In this document: piece by piece, positions 28,098 through 36,485 of the stretch
How the letters are laid out: every line of letters begins with the position of its first letter
Position numbering within the stretch: the first letter of the stretch is position 1
Assembly: GCF_000018405.1 (NCBI RefSeq)
Contig: NC_009943.1
Coordinates: 2,173,001-2,237,000, forward strand
Source of the DNA: Desulfosudis oleivorans Hxd3
Lineage (GTDB): Bacteria; Desulfobacterota; Desulfobacteria; Desulfobacterales; Desulfosudaceae
Direction: 5' to 3'
DNA length: 64,000 nt
Program-made: the position numbers and the translations under genes
The notes under the pieces: generated by a model
Told to the model about the DNA's origin: nothing
Database searches by the model: none
Seen by the model: only the letters and a program-made list of their open reading frames with translations

Positions 28098-28661
28098 ATG
28101 TCAGACGAATTTTTTGTCCATGAATCCAGCTATGTGGATGACGGGGCCGCCATCGGCGACGGCACCCGCGTCTGGCATTTCTGCCACATCATGGCCGGTA
28201 CCCGCATCGGTACTAATTGTAATATCGGTCAGAACGTGGTCATCGGCCCGGATGTCGTCATCGGCAACCAGTGCAAAATCCAGAACAATGTTTCCGTATA
28301 CAAGGGTGTAACCCTGGAAGATGGTGTCTTCTGCGGGCCGTCCATGGTATTCACCAACATCTACAACCCCCGGGCCGAAATCCGCAAGATGGACCAGGTG
28401 CGGCCCACTCTGGTCAAACACGGCGCCACCCTTGGCGCCAACTGCACCATTGTCTGCGGGATCACAATAGGAAAGTATGCCTTTATCGGCGCCGGAGCCG
28501 TGGTCAATAAAGATGTCCTGGATCACGCCCTGGTGGTCGGCAACCCGGCCCGACAGATCGGATGGGTGTGTCTTTGTGGAGAAAGACTGACCGCTGGCCT
28601 GACATGCCCTACCTGCAATAGTGAATATCGTGAAACCGGCCATGGCCTGGAAAAGAAATAA
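28098..28661 (+). CDS. wbpD: UDP-GlcNAc(3NH2)A 3-N-acetyltransferase
   Basis: 187 residues, left-handed beta-helix made of hexapeptide repeats ([20 protein letters not shown] onward), with the conserved His-bearing VWHFCHI and the [11 protein letters not shown] loop of WbpD/WlbB. The C-terminus carries a Cys4 zinc ribbon (CLCGERL and CPTCNSEY). It acetylates the 3-amino group made by WbpB/WbpE. AAGGGG ribosome site. Confidence 0.88.
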   Translation: MSDEFFVHESSYVDDGAAIGDGTRVWHFCHIMAGTRIGTNCNIGQNVVIGPDVVIGNQCKIQNNVSVYKGVTLEDGVFCGPSMVFTNIYNPRAEIRKMDQVRPTLVKHGATLGANCTIVCGITIGKYAFIGAGAVVNKDVLDHALVVGNPARQIGWVCLCGERLTAGLTCPTCNSEYRETGHGLEKK

Positions 28662-28687
28662 AGGAAGAAAATCAATCTTACACTGGA

Positions 28688-31063
28688 TTACCCACTCCTC
28701 GCCTTTTTAACAAAAATATTCCACAGCGCCACCGCCCCGTAATAAATATCCGTGCGCACCGGCTTTTCCAAAAACGCCCGCAGATACTTCTTCTCAGACG
28801 CGCAGATCTCTTCCAGGGTCACGGGCATGTCCACGTAAAAGGGCGGTATCAACCCCGGCTTGGTCTCTTTCCGCAATTGACGCAACTCCTCATCATACAA
28901 GCTCAAAAAATGACCACTCAGCGGCCGCACCCCCACGATTTTGAGATCCCCCCGCAGCCAGTTATACAGCATGGGCAATTCATCGATCCACAATTTCCGG
29001 AGCACCCGGCCCCATGTGGTCACCCGGAAATCATCCTTCAACTTGCCGCCTTTTTCAAGGCCCTGGCGCTCAAACACATAATCCTGCAAGAATTCCGAAT
29101 AAGGATGCATTGTGCGCAGCTTGTACACCCGCACCGTCTTCCCCTGGTACCCCACCCGATTCAGGGTAACCAGCGGCCCATAGGTAGGGTTTTCCACAAA
29201 CGAGGGCTTTTTGACCTTTCTGGCAATCACCCAGAAACGCCGTTCCATCTCCTGCTCCGCTACGATCTCAAACCCGCAGAACGACAGCCGGCCCAGCAGC
29301 TCCGCCCGGGAGATAATCCGGTTTTTCCCCTTGGTAATGGCAAAATAAACATTTTTGGTCCAGGGCAGCTTGGGTATGACCCGCCGCCAGACAAAACTGA
29401 ACCCGTACACCAGATGGGCCATCAGCCGCGGAAACTTGCCGTACACCCAGTCATAATGGGTATGAATGGTATGGGCATAGCCCACAAAATAACCGCCCGC
29501 CAGCATCCCCTGGTACAACTCCAGAAAATATTGATTCAGGCGGCGCACGTCATTTAACTTATGCCGGTTTATAAACAGCCGCACCGGCAGCTTCACCAGC
29601 CGCCGGTCCACCGGCTCACAGCTTTGCTCCAGCACAGTCTCCATCCAGAGAATGTTGTGCAGCGGAACATGGCCATCCAGAAAAGCAAACACCCCCGCCC
29701 CGGCCGATCCCAACCGACCTTCCAGGTGCTCCCGGGCCGGTGACATCAATTGCTCCCGGATGGCCTCAATGTCCACATTGGTATCCACCGGCTCCTGGTC
29801 CAGGATTCGGCTCACCTCTGCGGCCGATTCCACGTCCGCGGCCTCCTGCCGCGCCTTGCGGCCCCCATACACGGCCACCAGCAGCAATCCCTCGGCCGCC
29901 ATCAGCATCACCACGGTGCCAAACCCCTGAAACCGGGAATAATGAAACCAGCGCAGGGCAAACACCACCGCCGCCACCCCGGCCAGCATAATCAGGCCGG
30001 CTTTTTGCCACTGCCAGAAAATGTCATAAGCGTTTCTGGCGGCACCCAAAACATATTTCCGGGTGGCAAGCCCGGTTGCGAACCACAACCCGATCAGCAC
30101 CAGCAACAATTTGTCATATTCCGGCGGCAAGGCCAGCCCCCCCCGCTTCAGGTAATTCACCACCCAGAAACTGAGCACCAGCAGCACCAGGTCGGCCACC
30201 AACAGCCGGTAATGAAAACCCTCTTCCACCAGCCCGGCCTCTGCCTCCGCCTCTTCTTCCTTTTCACCCGCTACCGCCACCAGCCGATACCCCACCAGCC
30301 AGACGCCGATATCCAGAAGCAAAAAGACCAGGCAGGTGGCAAACACCTGCAAACGGGAAAATTCGCTCAACCCGAAAAACACGATCACAAAACTGATAAG
30401 ATATCCCAGGTACAGATTGGATCTGACAATAGATTTTATCCCGACCCGCAAACCGCGATACTCACTGGTCCGGAACTTCTTGCCCACCAACGAAGCCGGC
30501 ATCCAGCAGGCCAGAAAAACCACCAAAAGATCAAAATACCGGCCCGACAACACCAGGCCGCCCTGCTTGAACCAGTGCACCAGCATAAAAGCCGCCACCA
30601 ACAGGACCAGATCCACCAGCACAATCTTTTCCCGGCAAAGCACTATCCCCCCATCATTCCCCCCTGCTCTTTCCAAAACCATCATTTTTCCTCTTCCCCT
30701 CAATCTCACTCTCCCCCTTCTCTTAAAACCTAACCACTTAAAACTCACCCCAACCCCCAAACCCAGCCCATTTCCCGCCACATCCATCCAATTAAAAGTC
30801 CGCTCCAAAAACGACACCTGCACCACCTCAAACCCGATGCTGATGAGCAATACACCCGCCACAATCACGCCAAGCTTCCAGCCACGAAAGGCCAGTACCG
30901 CCAACAATGCCAGAACTCCATATCCCAGCACATGCTCCCAGAAGCCGGACGTGGTTATCAAAACACGAGTACTTCCCAGAACAGCCCAGGGCAGCAGCGA
31001 CACCACGGCAACCGCCCCGAACCATAACAAGAAAGCTATCTGTATATAATTTATCTTACCCAA
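28688..31063 (-). CDS. VanZ-like domain fused to a bacterial sugar (phosphoglycosyl) transferase
   Basis: 791 residues, TTG start 5 bp after the deacetylase gene. Residues 1-115 look VanZ-like (SLLPWAVL, FWEHVLGYGVLALLAVLAF, FEVVQVSFLERTFNWMDVAGN). About residues 140-400 carry several membrane helices. The C-terminal half ends in a sugar-transferase domain: VYKLRTMHPYSE, RKLWIDELPMLYNWL and LKIVGVRPLSGHF, with the DE pair of monotopic phosphoglycosyltransferases. An initiating or chain-modifying transferase for the second glycan is likely. The fusion to VanZ is unusual. GC-rich and convergent with wbpD. Confidence 0.75.
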   Translation of the reverse strand: MGKINYIQIAFLLWFGAVAVVSLLPWAVLGSTRVLITTSGFWEHVLGYGVLALLAVLAFRGWKLGVIVAGVLLISIGFEVVQVSFLERTFNWMDVAGNGLGLGVGVSFKWLGFKRRGRVRLRGRGKMMVLERAGGNDGGIVLCREKIVLVDLVLLVAAFMLVHWFKQGGLVLSGRYFDLLVVFLACWMPASLVGKKFRTSEYRGLRVGIKSIVRSNLYLGYLISFVIVFFGLSEFSRLQVFATCLVFLLLDIGVWLVGYRLVAVAGEKEEEAEAEAGLVEEGFHYRLLVADLVLLVLSFWVVNYLKRGGLALPPEYDKLLLVLIGLWFATGLATRKYVLGAARNAYDIFWQWQKAGLIMLAGVAAVVFALRWFHYSRFQGFGTVVMLMAAEGLLLVAVYGGRKARQEAADVESAAEVSRILDQEPVDTNVDIEAIREQLMSPAREHLEGRLGSAGAGVFAFLDGHVPLHNILWMETVLEQSCEPVDRRLVKLPVRLFINRHKLNDVRRLNQYFLELYQGMLAGGYFVGYAHTIHTHYDWVYGKFPRLMAHLVYGFSFVWRRVIPKLPWTKNVYFAITKGKNRIISRAELLGRLSFCGFEIVAEQEMERRFWVIARKVKKPSFVENPTYGPLVTLNRVGYQGKTVRVYKLRTMHPYSEFLQDYVFERQGLEKGGKLKDDFRVTTWGRVLRKLWIDELPMLYNWLRGDLKIVGVRPLSGHFLSLYDEELRQLRKETKPGLIPPFYVDMPVTLEEICASEKKYLRAFLEKPVRTDIYYGAVALWNIFVKKARSG

Positions 31064-31068
31064 GCGGC

Positions 31069-31818
31069 CTAACCACTTAAAACTTTCTTAACCACATTTT
31101 TCATATTCTGCCACACCAGCTCCCACATCCACGGTCCCAACCGACCCTCCCACCGCTGGGGATGTGTATTGATCATCATCCGATCCGGCAGCCGCCCCTC
31201 CAGGGCCAGGGCTATCAGATGCCCGGTACTGTTTACCTGAATATCAAACCCGGAATCCACCCGGTCCCGGATGCTTGCCCCGGCATGATTCCACCTTCGC
31301 CCGGTGTCGGTCAGGTAAAACACCCGGGTAAAATCCACATCCAGATAGGGTTCACCCACAATGCCCAGAGCCTTGTAATCATAGGTCTGCCACAGGTCCA
31401 GGTTGTTGATGCGGGACAGGGGGCTGCCGTGCATGCAGATGGTGGTCACAGGCGCCAGATCCCGCAGCTTTGCCAGGTTGGCCTGGAAATCCTCCCAGGC
31501 CCGGCCGGGATCGCCCTTGCAGACAGACAGGTTTTCATAATGATACCCGATCTCATGGCCCAGGCCGGCGATCTTCCGGATAATCGCCTCATCCCAACTT
31601 TCCGGCACAGCCCGGAAATAGTAGGATGCCGGAAGCCCCAGCTCATGCTCCAGCCATGCGGTTTTCAGGGCATTGCCCGGCCGCTTGTCCACGTCATGGC
31701 GAAGGATAATAGCCCGGGGTGTCGTGTCATTGAGAAAGTTCTGAAAAGTCTGGAAAGTGTAGCCGGAAGCTTTGAAAATGTTTAGGAGCTGCTGATAGGT
31801 TTTTAATGTAAAATCCAT
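31069..31818 (-). CDS. Polysaccharide deacetylase-like protein (1)
   Basis: 249 residues. IILRHDVDKRPGNAL near residue 36 provides the metal-binding HDVD, and LGHEIGYHYENL near 86 the HxxxH-type site of the NodB-like carbohydrate esterase fold. Conserved later segments are CMHGSPLS and MMINTHPQRW. It could remove N-acetyl groups from the glycan or its precursor. AAAGG ribosome site; 20 bp after the GNAT gene. Confidence 0.75.
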   Translation of the reverse strand: MDFTLKTYQQLLNIFKASGYTFQTFQNFLNDTTPRAIILRHDVDKRPGNALKTAWLEHELGLPASYYFRAVPESWDEAIIRKIAGLGHEIGYHYENLSVCKGDPGRAWEDFQANLAKLRDLAPVTTICMHGSPLSRINNLDLWQTYDYKALGIVGEPYLDVDFTRVFYLTDTGRRWNHAGASIRDRVDSGFDIQVNSTGHLIALALEGRLPDRMMINTHPQRWEGRLGPWMWELVWQNMKNVVKKVLSG

Positions 31819-31838
31819 GGAAGCCTTTTATCCGGGTC

Positions 31839-32933
31839 TTATTCCCGCCCTTCGGTGATCAAATTAGTTATGTACCATTGTTTGGGGTCCATGGTTATTT
31901 CTTTATCCGTGTAAACCAGAAATTGTTTTTTGTTTTTAATGACATCCTGATAATATGCATACCACCGAAGATCAACAAAGCCTTGATGATATAGTTGCTT
32001 TCGCAAAAAAGAGTTACCCTTCAATGCTCTGCAAACTATTCCCTGCATATTATTTTGGATCGCATAAGCAATTGTATCTTTGATAAGGCTTTTTAATATG
32101 ACAGGGTTTTTTTGTTCGACAACGACATCATCTATGTGCAAAAGTTTTTCCCTGTCTGAATGAAAAATAAGATATCCATTTATCGAGCTACTTATGTTTG
32201 ATAAAATAAATTTATAATTAAAGTGTGGGTTTTGAACAATTCTCCAGTCCAGATATTTTCTGGACCTGTCAATGGTAACACCATAATATTTTTTATTTTG
32301 AACCCAAAATGTCTCCAGAAGATCAAGATCAACCTTTTTTTCATCCAGAATGCTATGTACCAGGTTCTTATTTTTACCTGGAAGCCAAAATTTGCAGTAA
32401 GCGCAGATACAAACTGATATTAAACTGACAAAAATTCGATTAAAATTGTTAATTTCAATCTGGCTTAAAAGTTGTTTTGCAAGAGCGCTTGGATTCAGGC
32501 AGAAATAATTTACGGCCCAAGAATCAAAAGAAACATAACCCAATTTTTTTCTAACAGCTGCTGCAGCCCATTTCGACACGCCACCTGCTGTTGTAAAAAA
32601 AAGATCAAATCTTTCTTTTGCTTTTTCAAAACTTTTTTTCTCATGAGGAAAATAAAGTTTTTGTTTTTGAAATTTAGGGTGACACATACAGTTTTCTGTT
32701 TTACCAGCGATAAAATTTTTCCCAAAAATACAAAAAGGAGTAGGTATTAAACTATATTGTGCGATTAGCTGATTTTTATCAAATAAAAGGTATATTGCCC
32801 CTTTTCCATCCCAAGTTTTTAGCCACTCCCATTCCCATTTTTCTTTTGTCCTATTAATCCCTGTCATTATCTTATACAGCTTATTGATTTCTACTTCATC
32901 ACCACTTTTATATTCTCTTTCAATTAACTTCAT
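31839..32933 (-). CDS. GNAT-fold N-acyltransferase-like protein
   Basis: 364 residues from ATG 32933, which has a GAGG site at good spacing; ATG 32948 and the longer frame to 33074 are alternatives, the latter overlapping the upstream gene. Strongly AT-rich. NQLIAQYSLIPTPFCIFGK and HPKFQKQKLYFPHEKKSFEKA resemble GNAT cores found in polysaccharide loci, and the C-terminal half repeats the theme (INGYLIFHSDREKLLHIDDVVV). It probably acylates an amino sugar. Confidence 0.6.
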   Translation of the reverse strand: MKLIEREYKSGDEVEINKLYKIMTGINRTKEKWEWEWLKTWDGKGAIYLLFDKNQLIAQYSLIPTPFCIFGKNFIAGKTENCMCHPKFQKQKLYFPHEKKSFEKAKERFDLFFTTAGGVSKWAAAAVRKKLGYVSFDSWAVNYFCLNPSALAKQLLSQIEINNFNRIFVSLISVCICAYCKFWLPGKNKNLVHSILDEKKVDLDLLETFWVQNKKYYGVTIDRSRKYLDWRIVQNPHFNYKFILSNISSSINGYLIFHSDREKLLHIDDVVVEQKNPVILKSLIKDTIAYAIQNNMQGIVCRALKGNSFLRKQLYHQGFVDLRWYAYYQDVIKNKKQFLVYTDKEITMDPKQWYITNLITEGRE

Positions 32934-32973
32934 ATAATCCTCTATCATCCTTAGATCATTTACCTTTTGTTTG

Positions 32974-33648
32974 TTATGAAGAGAATTTTTTGAAGAATTT
33001 TGCCGGGTTTCCATACCAGATCTCATTGTCCGGCACATTGTGCCTGACCTGTGAACATGCACCAATTTCTGCATTTCGACCTATTGTAATTCCAGGCATG
33101 ATAGTGACATTTGCACCAAACTTTGCACCTTCTTTGATCAATCCAAAAATTTTTTCATTTTCATTTTTTAAATCTGGTGTGTCAGTGAAGACAAAACTGT
33201 ATTTAATATTAACATTATCTTCGACAGTTATTCCTGATGAAATGGTACATCGGCTCCCCATTTTTACGTTATTTCCAATTTTACAGTTATCTCTCACTTC
33301 ACAATAAGAGGTAAAAGCACAATCGCTACCTATTACCGTGTTAAATCCAATTTTGTTATGTGTATCTATAATTACGTTGTCTCTAATTGTGCTATTAAAC
33401 TTTATAAGCGTAAAATCTCCTATTTTAACATTATTACCGACTTTAGTATCTTTTTTCAGCAACACATAATTTTCAATAACCACATCATCGCCGATAATCA
33501 CATCATCATCAATTATACAATGATGTCCAATTTTAACATTATTACCGATGGACACATTTTTGCCGATTCTATTGTAATTTCCGATGATAAGATTTTTGCC
33601 CAAATGCAATGTTTCAAAATCTTCAATGTAATTGTCTGTTAAAGCCAT
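32974..33648 (-). CDS. Left-handed beta-helix acyltransferase (hexapeptide repeats)
   Basis: 224 residues, almost entirely hexapeptide repeats (IGNYNRIGKNVSIGNNVKIG...), with a loop (FVFTDTPDLKNENEKIF) and a final IWYGNPAKFFKK coil. Acetyl-CoA-dependent sugar O- or N-acetylation is typical. AT-rich like its neighbours, so this stretch (31.8-34.8 kb) may have arrived as a block. GGAAAAAC ribosome site. Confidence 0.85.
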   Translation of the reverse strand: MALTDNYIEDFETLHLGKNLIIGNYNRIGKNVSIGNNVKIGHHCIIDDDVIIGDDVVIENYVLLKKDTKVGNNVKIGDFTLIKFNSTIRDNVIIDTHNKIGFNTVIGSDCAFTSYCEVRDNCKIGNNVKMGSRCTISSGITVEDNVNIKYSFVFTDTPDLKNENEKIFGLIKEGAKFGANVTIMPGITIGRNAEIGACSQVRHNVPDNEIWYGNPAKFFKKFSS

Positions 33649-33684
33649 AATGTTTTTCCTATATTTGATAAATGAGAAAAAAGC

Positions 33685-34794
33685 TTAACAAGAAATACGC
33701 CTGTAAGCTTCGATTAATTTTCTGGATTCTGATTCCCATGAATATTTATTTTCAATATTAAATTTTGCATTCTTTGACAACTCATTGAATAGCTGCCGGT
33801 CAGAGGCTAACTTCTCAATATTTGCAGCAATTTCTTCAGAATTCTCAGGGTTTGAAAATAAGGCACAATCAGCAAACAAGTCTTTCCAGTAATCGAAATT
33901 TGACATGACCATGGGTTTTCCAGCTGCCATATATTCAAAAGCTTTGTTCGGCATTGAAAATAAATGATTTTTCAACGGATAAAAATTAACAACACCAACG
34001 TCTGAATTCTGAATTACATCGTAAGCTTCTTCCAAAGGCAAAAATCCTTTAAATTCAGTATATTTCCAGCCTTCTGAATGCATGCATTCATCTTGATACA
34101 GTTTGTCCTGCCATTTGCCAAGCAGAAGTAACCTTGCTGTGCCCCGGAGAAACGACATAGCATCTACGATTTCTTTTATACCCCTGATCCGGTTGAGCAA
34201 ACCTGCATACACAACTGTAAATTCATCATTTATTGAACGAACATTATCTGCCTCCTTTCTTTTAAACAGCTCAACAATTGGATAATTTGTAACTATTTCA
34301 ACATTCTTAATATTGAGTTTTGTTTTTATATCCTGATTTACTGTGATGTTGTATGTAAAGCGTTTACAAAAATATTTTTCAATTTTACCGACATAAGCAG
34401 CAAAAAAAGGTAACAGATAGCCCAGGCCTTTTATTCTTCTGTCTTTAATTTTATTTTCCAAGTCTTCATGTATATCGTAAATTACTTTGTGCCCTGCTTT
34501 AAGAAGAAGATAGCCATAAGGGATTAATTCAGGATCATGAAAATGATAAATATCGGCATTCAGTTTAACAGCCGCTTTGTATATTTTATATGGTTTTATT
34601 ACTAACCTTTGAAAAAGATTTTTTCCTGGCCGTATAAAAGAAAATTTAACCCCATCGAAAATTTTATCTCCAGTGCCAGGCACAACATACGTTACATCAA
34701 AGCCCGCGTTATATAAAGAAATGCATTGTTTCTTAAAAATTCTCACAGACAACTGGGGATGATGAGAACTCAAGTGAGCAACCTTGATTGACAT
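33685..34794 (-). CDS. GT4-family glycosyltransferase (e)
   Basis: 369 residues, AT-rich. N-terminal VAHLSSHHPQLSVRIFKKQC and YHFHDPELIPYGYLL; donor half YAGLLNRIRGIKEIVDAM, LLLGKW and PNKAFEYMAAGKPMVMS, a GT4 pattern where the usual E-x7-E is replaced by the NKxFEYMAxGxP motif common in this subgroup. The start codon is only 14 bp from the end of the inserted IS, so its native promoter or operon link is cut. Confidence 0.87.
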   Translation of the reverse strand: MSIKVAHLSSHHPQLSVRIFKKQCISLYNAGFDVTYVVPGTGDKIFDGVKFSFIRPGKNLFQRLVIKPYKIYKAAVKLNADIYHFHDPELIPYGYLLLKAGHKVIYDIHEDLENKIKDRRIKGLGYLLPFFAAYVGKIEKYFCKRFTYNITVNQDIKTKLNIKNVEIVTNYPIVELFKRKEADNVRSINDEFTVVYAGLLNRIRGIKEIVDAMSFLRGTARLLLLGKWQDKLYQDECMHSEGWKYTEFKGFLPLEEAYDVIQNSDVGVVNFYPLKNHLFSMPNKAFEYMAAGKPMVMSNFDYWKDLFADCALFSNPENSEEIAANIEKLASDRQLFNELSKNAKFNIENKYSWESESRKLIEAYRRISC

Positions 34795-34808
34795 ATTGAA
34801 AACCTAGT

Positions 34809-36483
34809 TAGTGTCCATCCATAAATTGTCGATTTTGGGTCTTTAATCTGGCACATTTATGAGCAAAATTTTATCACCCCTTATTTTTTGGGGATAAAAA
34901 ATTATTGAGCAAACAAAATACCACAAAATATCAGTTTTGGGGAACAGCTATCCCCATGACTTATCAAAATCGTTATGTCGGGGTCCGGTTATGCCAGTTG
35001 TTTTCTGGCAACGGTCAGCAAATTTGCCGACACGATCGTTGCCCAGACATAGCTTTTAAAGGACGGCAGGCCTTTCCACATGCAGCGGTTGAAGCCGAAG
35101 GTCCGTTTGAGCCAGGATATCCCGGCCTCGATGCCCGCACGGAAGCGGCGTAACTGTTTATAAACATAATGGCTGCGACACATATCCAATTCAGACAACC
35201 CGCGTTTTTTGGCAAAGCATACGTCTTTGATCTTTTTCTCTTTGGCTTTGGCCAGGTTGTCTTTGGAGGCAAATCCGCCATCAAGGGCGGCTTTCAGCGG
35301 GTAACGATTATAAATCTGATGCTGGCGATCCAGCATGGTCTCTGTCAGTGTGGTATCGGCCGGGTTGCCTTCAACAATAAGGCAATCAAGGATCAGATTT
35401 GATTTGCCGCCGGTCAGACAGACTTTATGTCCGTAATAGGTGTCCCGGCGGTCTTTGACAATGATGTCCGTATGCGGTTCAAACAAAGAGACGATTTTTT
35501 CTGACGACGGAACCTGCTGGTCCTGGAAGACGCGCAGCTCGGTCTGACGGATCACCTGATCGGTCAGGCGCACAAAGCTCTGCAGTTCAATGGCCAATGC
35601 CGTTCTGGAAGGATGGGCCACGGATTGCTCCAGCGCTTTTACGGCTGACCTGGCATAGGAGACGCACTGGCGGGTTTTTTTGACAAGGTCTTTGTAAAGG
35701 GGCTTTCGGGCTTTTGCGTCACGGGTGTATTGAATCGCCAGCATTCGTTTTTTTGCGATCCGCCGGTGGTCATGGAACAAAAGCCTTTGCTTCCCGGTCT
35801 CTTGTTGGGCGCGTTCCAATAACCGGGTAATAGCCCGGACGGCGTCCCACAGAAGGACAGAATCACTCGGCTTATGGATATTGCTTTCAACAACCGTGCA
35901 ATCAATACGCACCTGACGGCCTTTTTCAATCCCGGCTTCTTCGGCATGCGCCAGCACCTCCTTGTTGATCAACTGCCAGGTCTCGGCGGACAGGGCTTTG
36001 ATGTTTTTATGAAGCGTGGATTTTTTAAACCCTTCGTCGGTAATGCCGATTCGACAGAAGCGCCGGATGCTCATGGAATCGACCAAATGAAAGGCCAGTT
36101 CTTCGTATGTAAAGCCGAACAGGACCTTTACAATGGCGGCTCGTATCACCTGCTCGGCAGTCATGCCCTGGGCGCCACCTGGCGAGCCGGATGTCGCTTG
36201 ACTGGGAAGGTCTTGCAAGACGATTTCGTAAATGGTAGATTTGCTGTCAAGCAACTGACTGATGGCTTCGAGTTCTCTGGCTTGCGGATGATCAATTTCT
36301 TGAGGCATGAAGGTCATTTGTTTTTGCCATTTTTTGCGCATTTTGTATTGGGCTCCTTTTTGTTTTCTGTAGTTATATTGAAAGCTTGGATAACTTTTAT
36401 ATACTACAGCAAGACAAAAAATACCAGTACAAAATGCGCTTTTTTTATTCTTTACAAGTAGTTATATCTGTGGATGGACACTA
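34809..36483 (-). mobile_element. ISNCY-family (ISDol1-like) insertion sequence, copy 1
   Basis: 1675 bp between 13-bp terminal inverted repeats TAGTGTCCATCCA and TGGATGGACACTA. GT flanks each end (or AGTT if the ends are trimmed by one base), a possible short target duplication. A hairpin (TTTTATCACCCC with GGGGATAAAA, about 34868-34899) follows the transposase gene and may stop transcription. Copy 2 starts two bases further on, in the same orientation. Confidence 0.85.
34989..36341 (-). CDS. ISNCY-family transposase, copy 1
   Basis: 450 residues. N-terminal QMTFMPQEIDHPQARELEA, GMTAEQVIRAAIVKVL and FTYEELAFHLVDSMSIRRFC, then RIDCTVVESNIHKPSDS (first catalytic Asp), HTDIIVKDRRDTYYGHKV, ALDGGFASKDNL (second Asp) and FRAGIEAGISWLKRTFG (Glu): the DDE layout and wording of ISDol1-like ISNCY transposases. 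Intact. Same protein as copy 2. Confidence 0.88.
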   Translation of the reverse strand: MRKKWQKQMTFMPQEIDHPQARELEAISQLLDSKSTIYEIVLQDLPSQATSGSPGGAQGMTAEQVIRAAIVKVLFGFTYEELAFHLVDSMSIRRFCRIGITDEGFKKSTLHKNIKALSAETWQLINKEVLAHAEEAGIEKGRQVRIDCTVVESNIHKPSDSVLLWDAVRAITRLLERAQQETGKQRLLFHDHRRIAKKRMLAIQYTRDAKARKPLYKDLVKKTRQCVSYARSAVKALEQSVAHPSRTALAIELQSFVRLTDQVIRQTELRVFQDQQVPSSEKIVSLFEPHTDIIVKDRRDTYYGHKVCLTGGKSNLILDCLIVEGNPADTTLTETMLDRQHQIYNRYPLKAALDGGFASKDNLAKAKEKKIKDVCFAKKRGLSELDMCRSHYVYKQLRRFRAGIEAGISWLKRTFGFNRCMWKGLPSFKSYVWATIVSANLLTVARKQLA

Positions 36484-36485
36484 GT

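Noticed and set aside
28877-31049. Several long plus-strand frames opposite the VanZ fusion gene
   Set aside because: They are Pro/His/Gln-rich shadows of a GC-rich minus-strand gene that has clear domains.
34905-35153. Small plus-strand frames inside both IS copies
   Set aside because: They run antisense to the intact transposase and its end, with no independent support.
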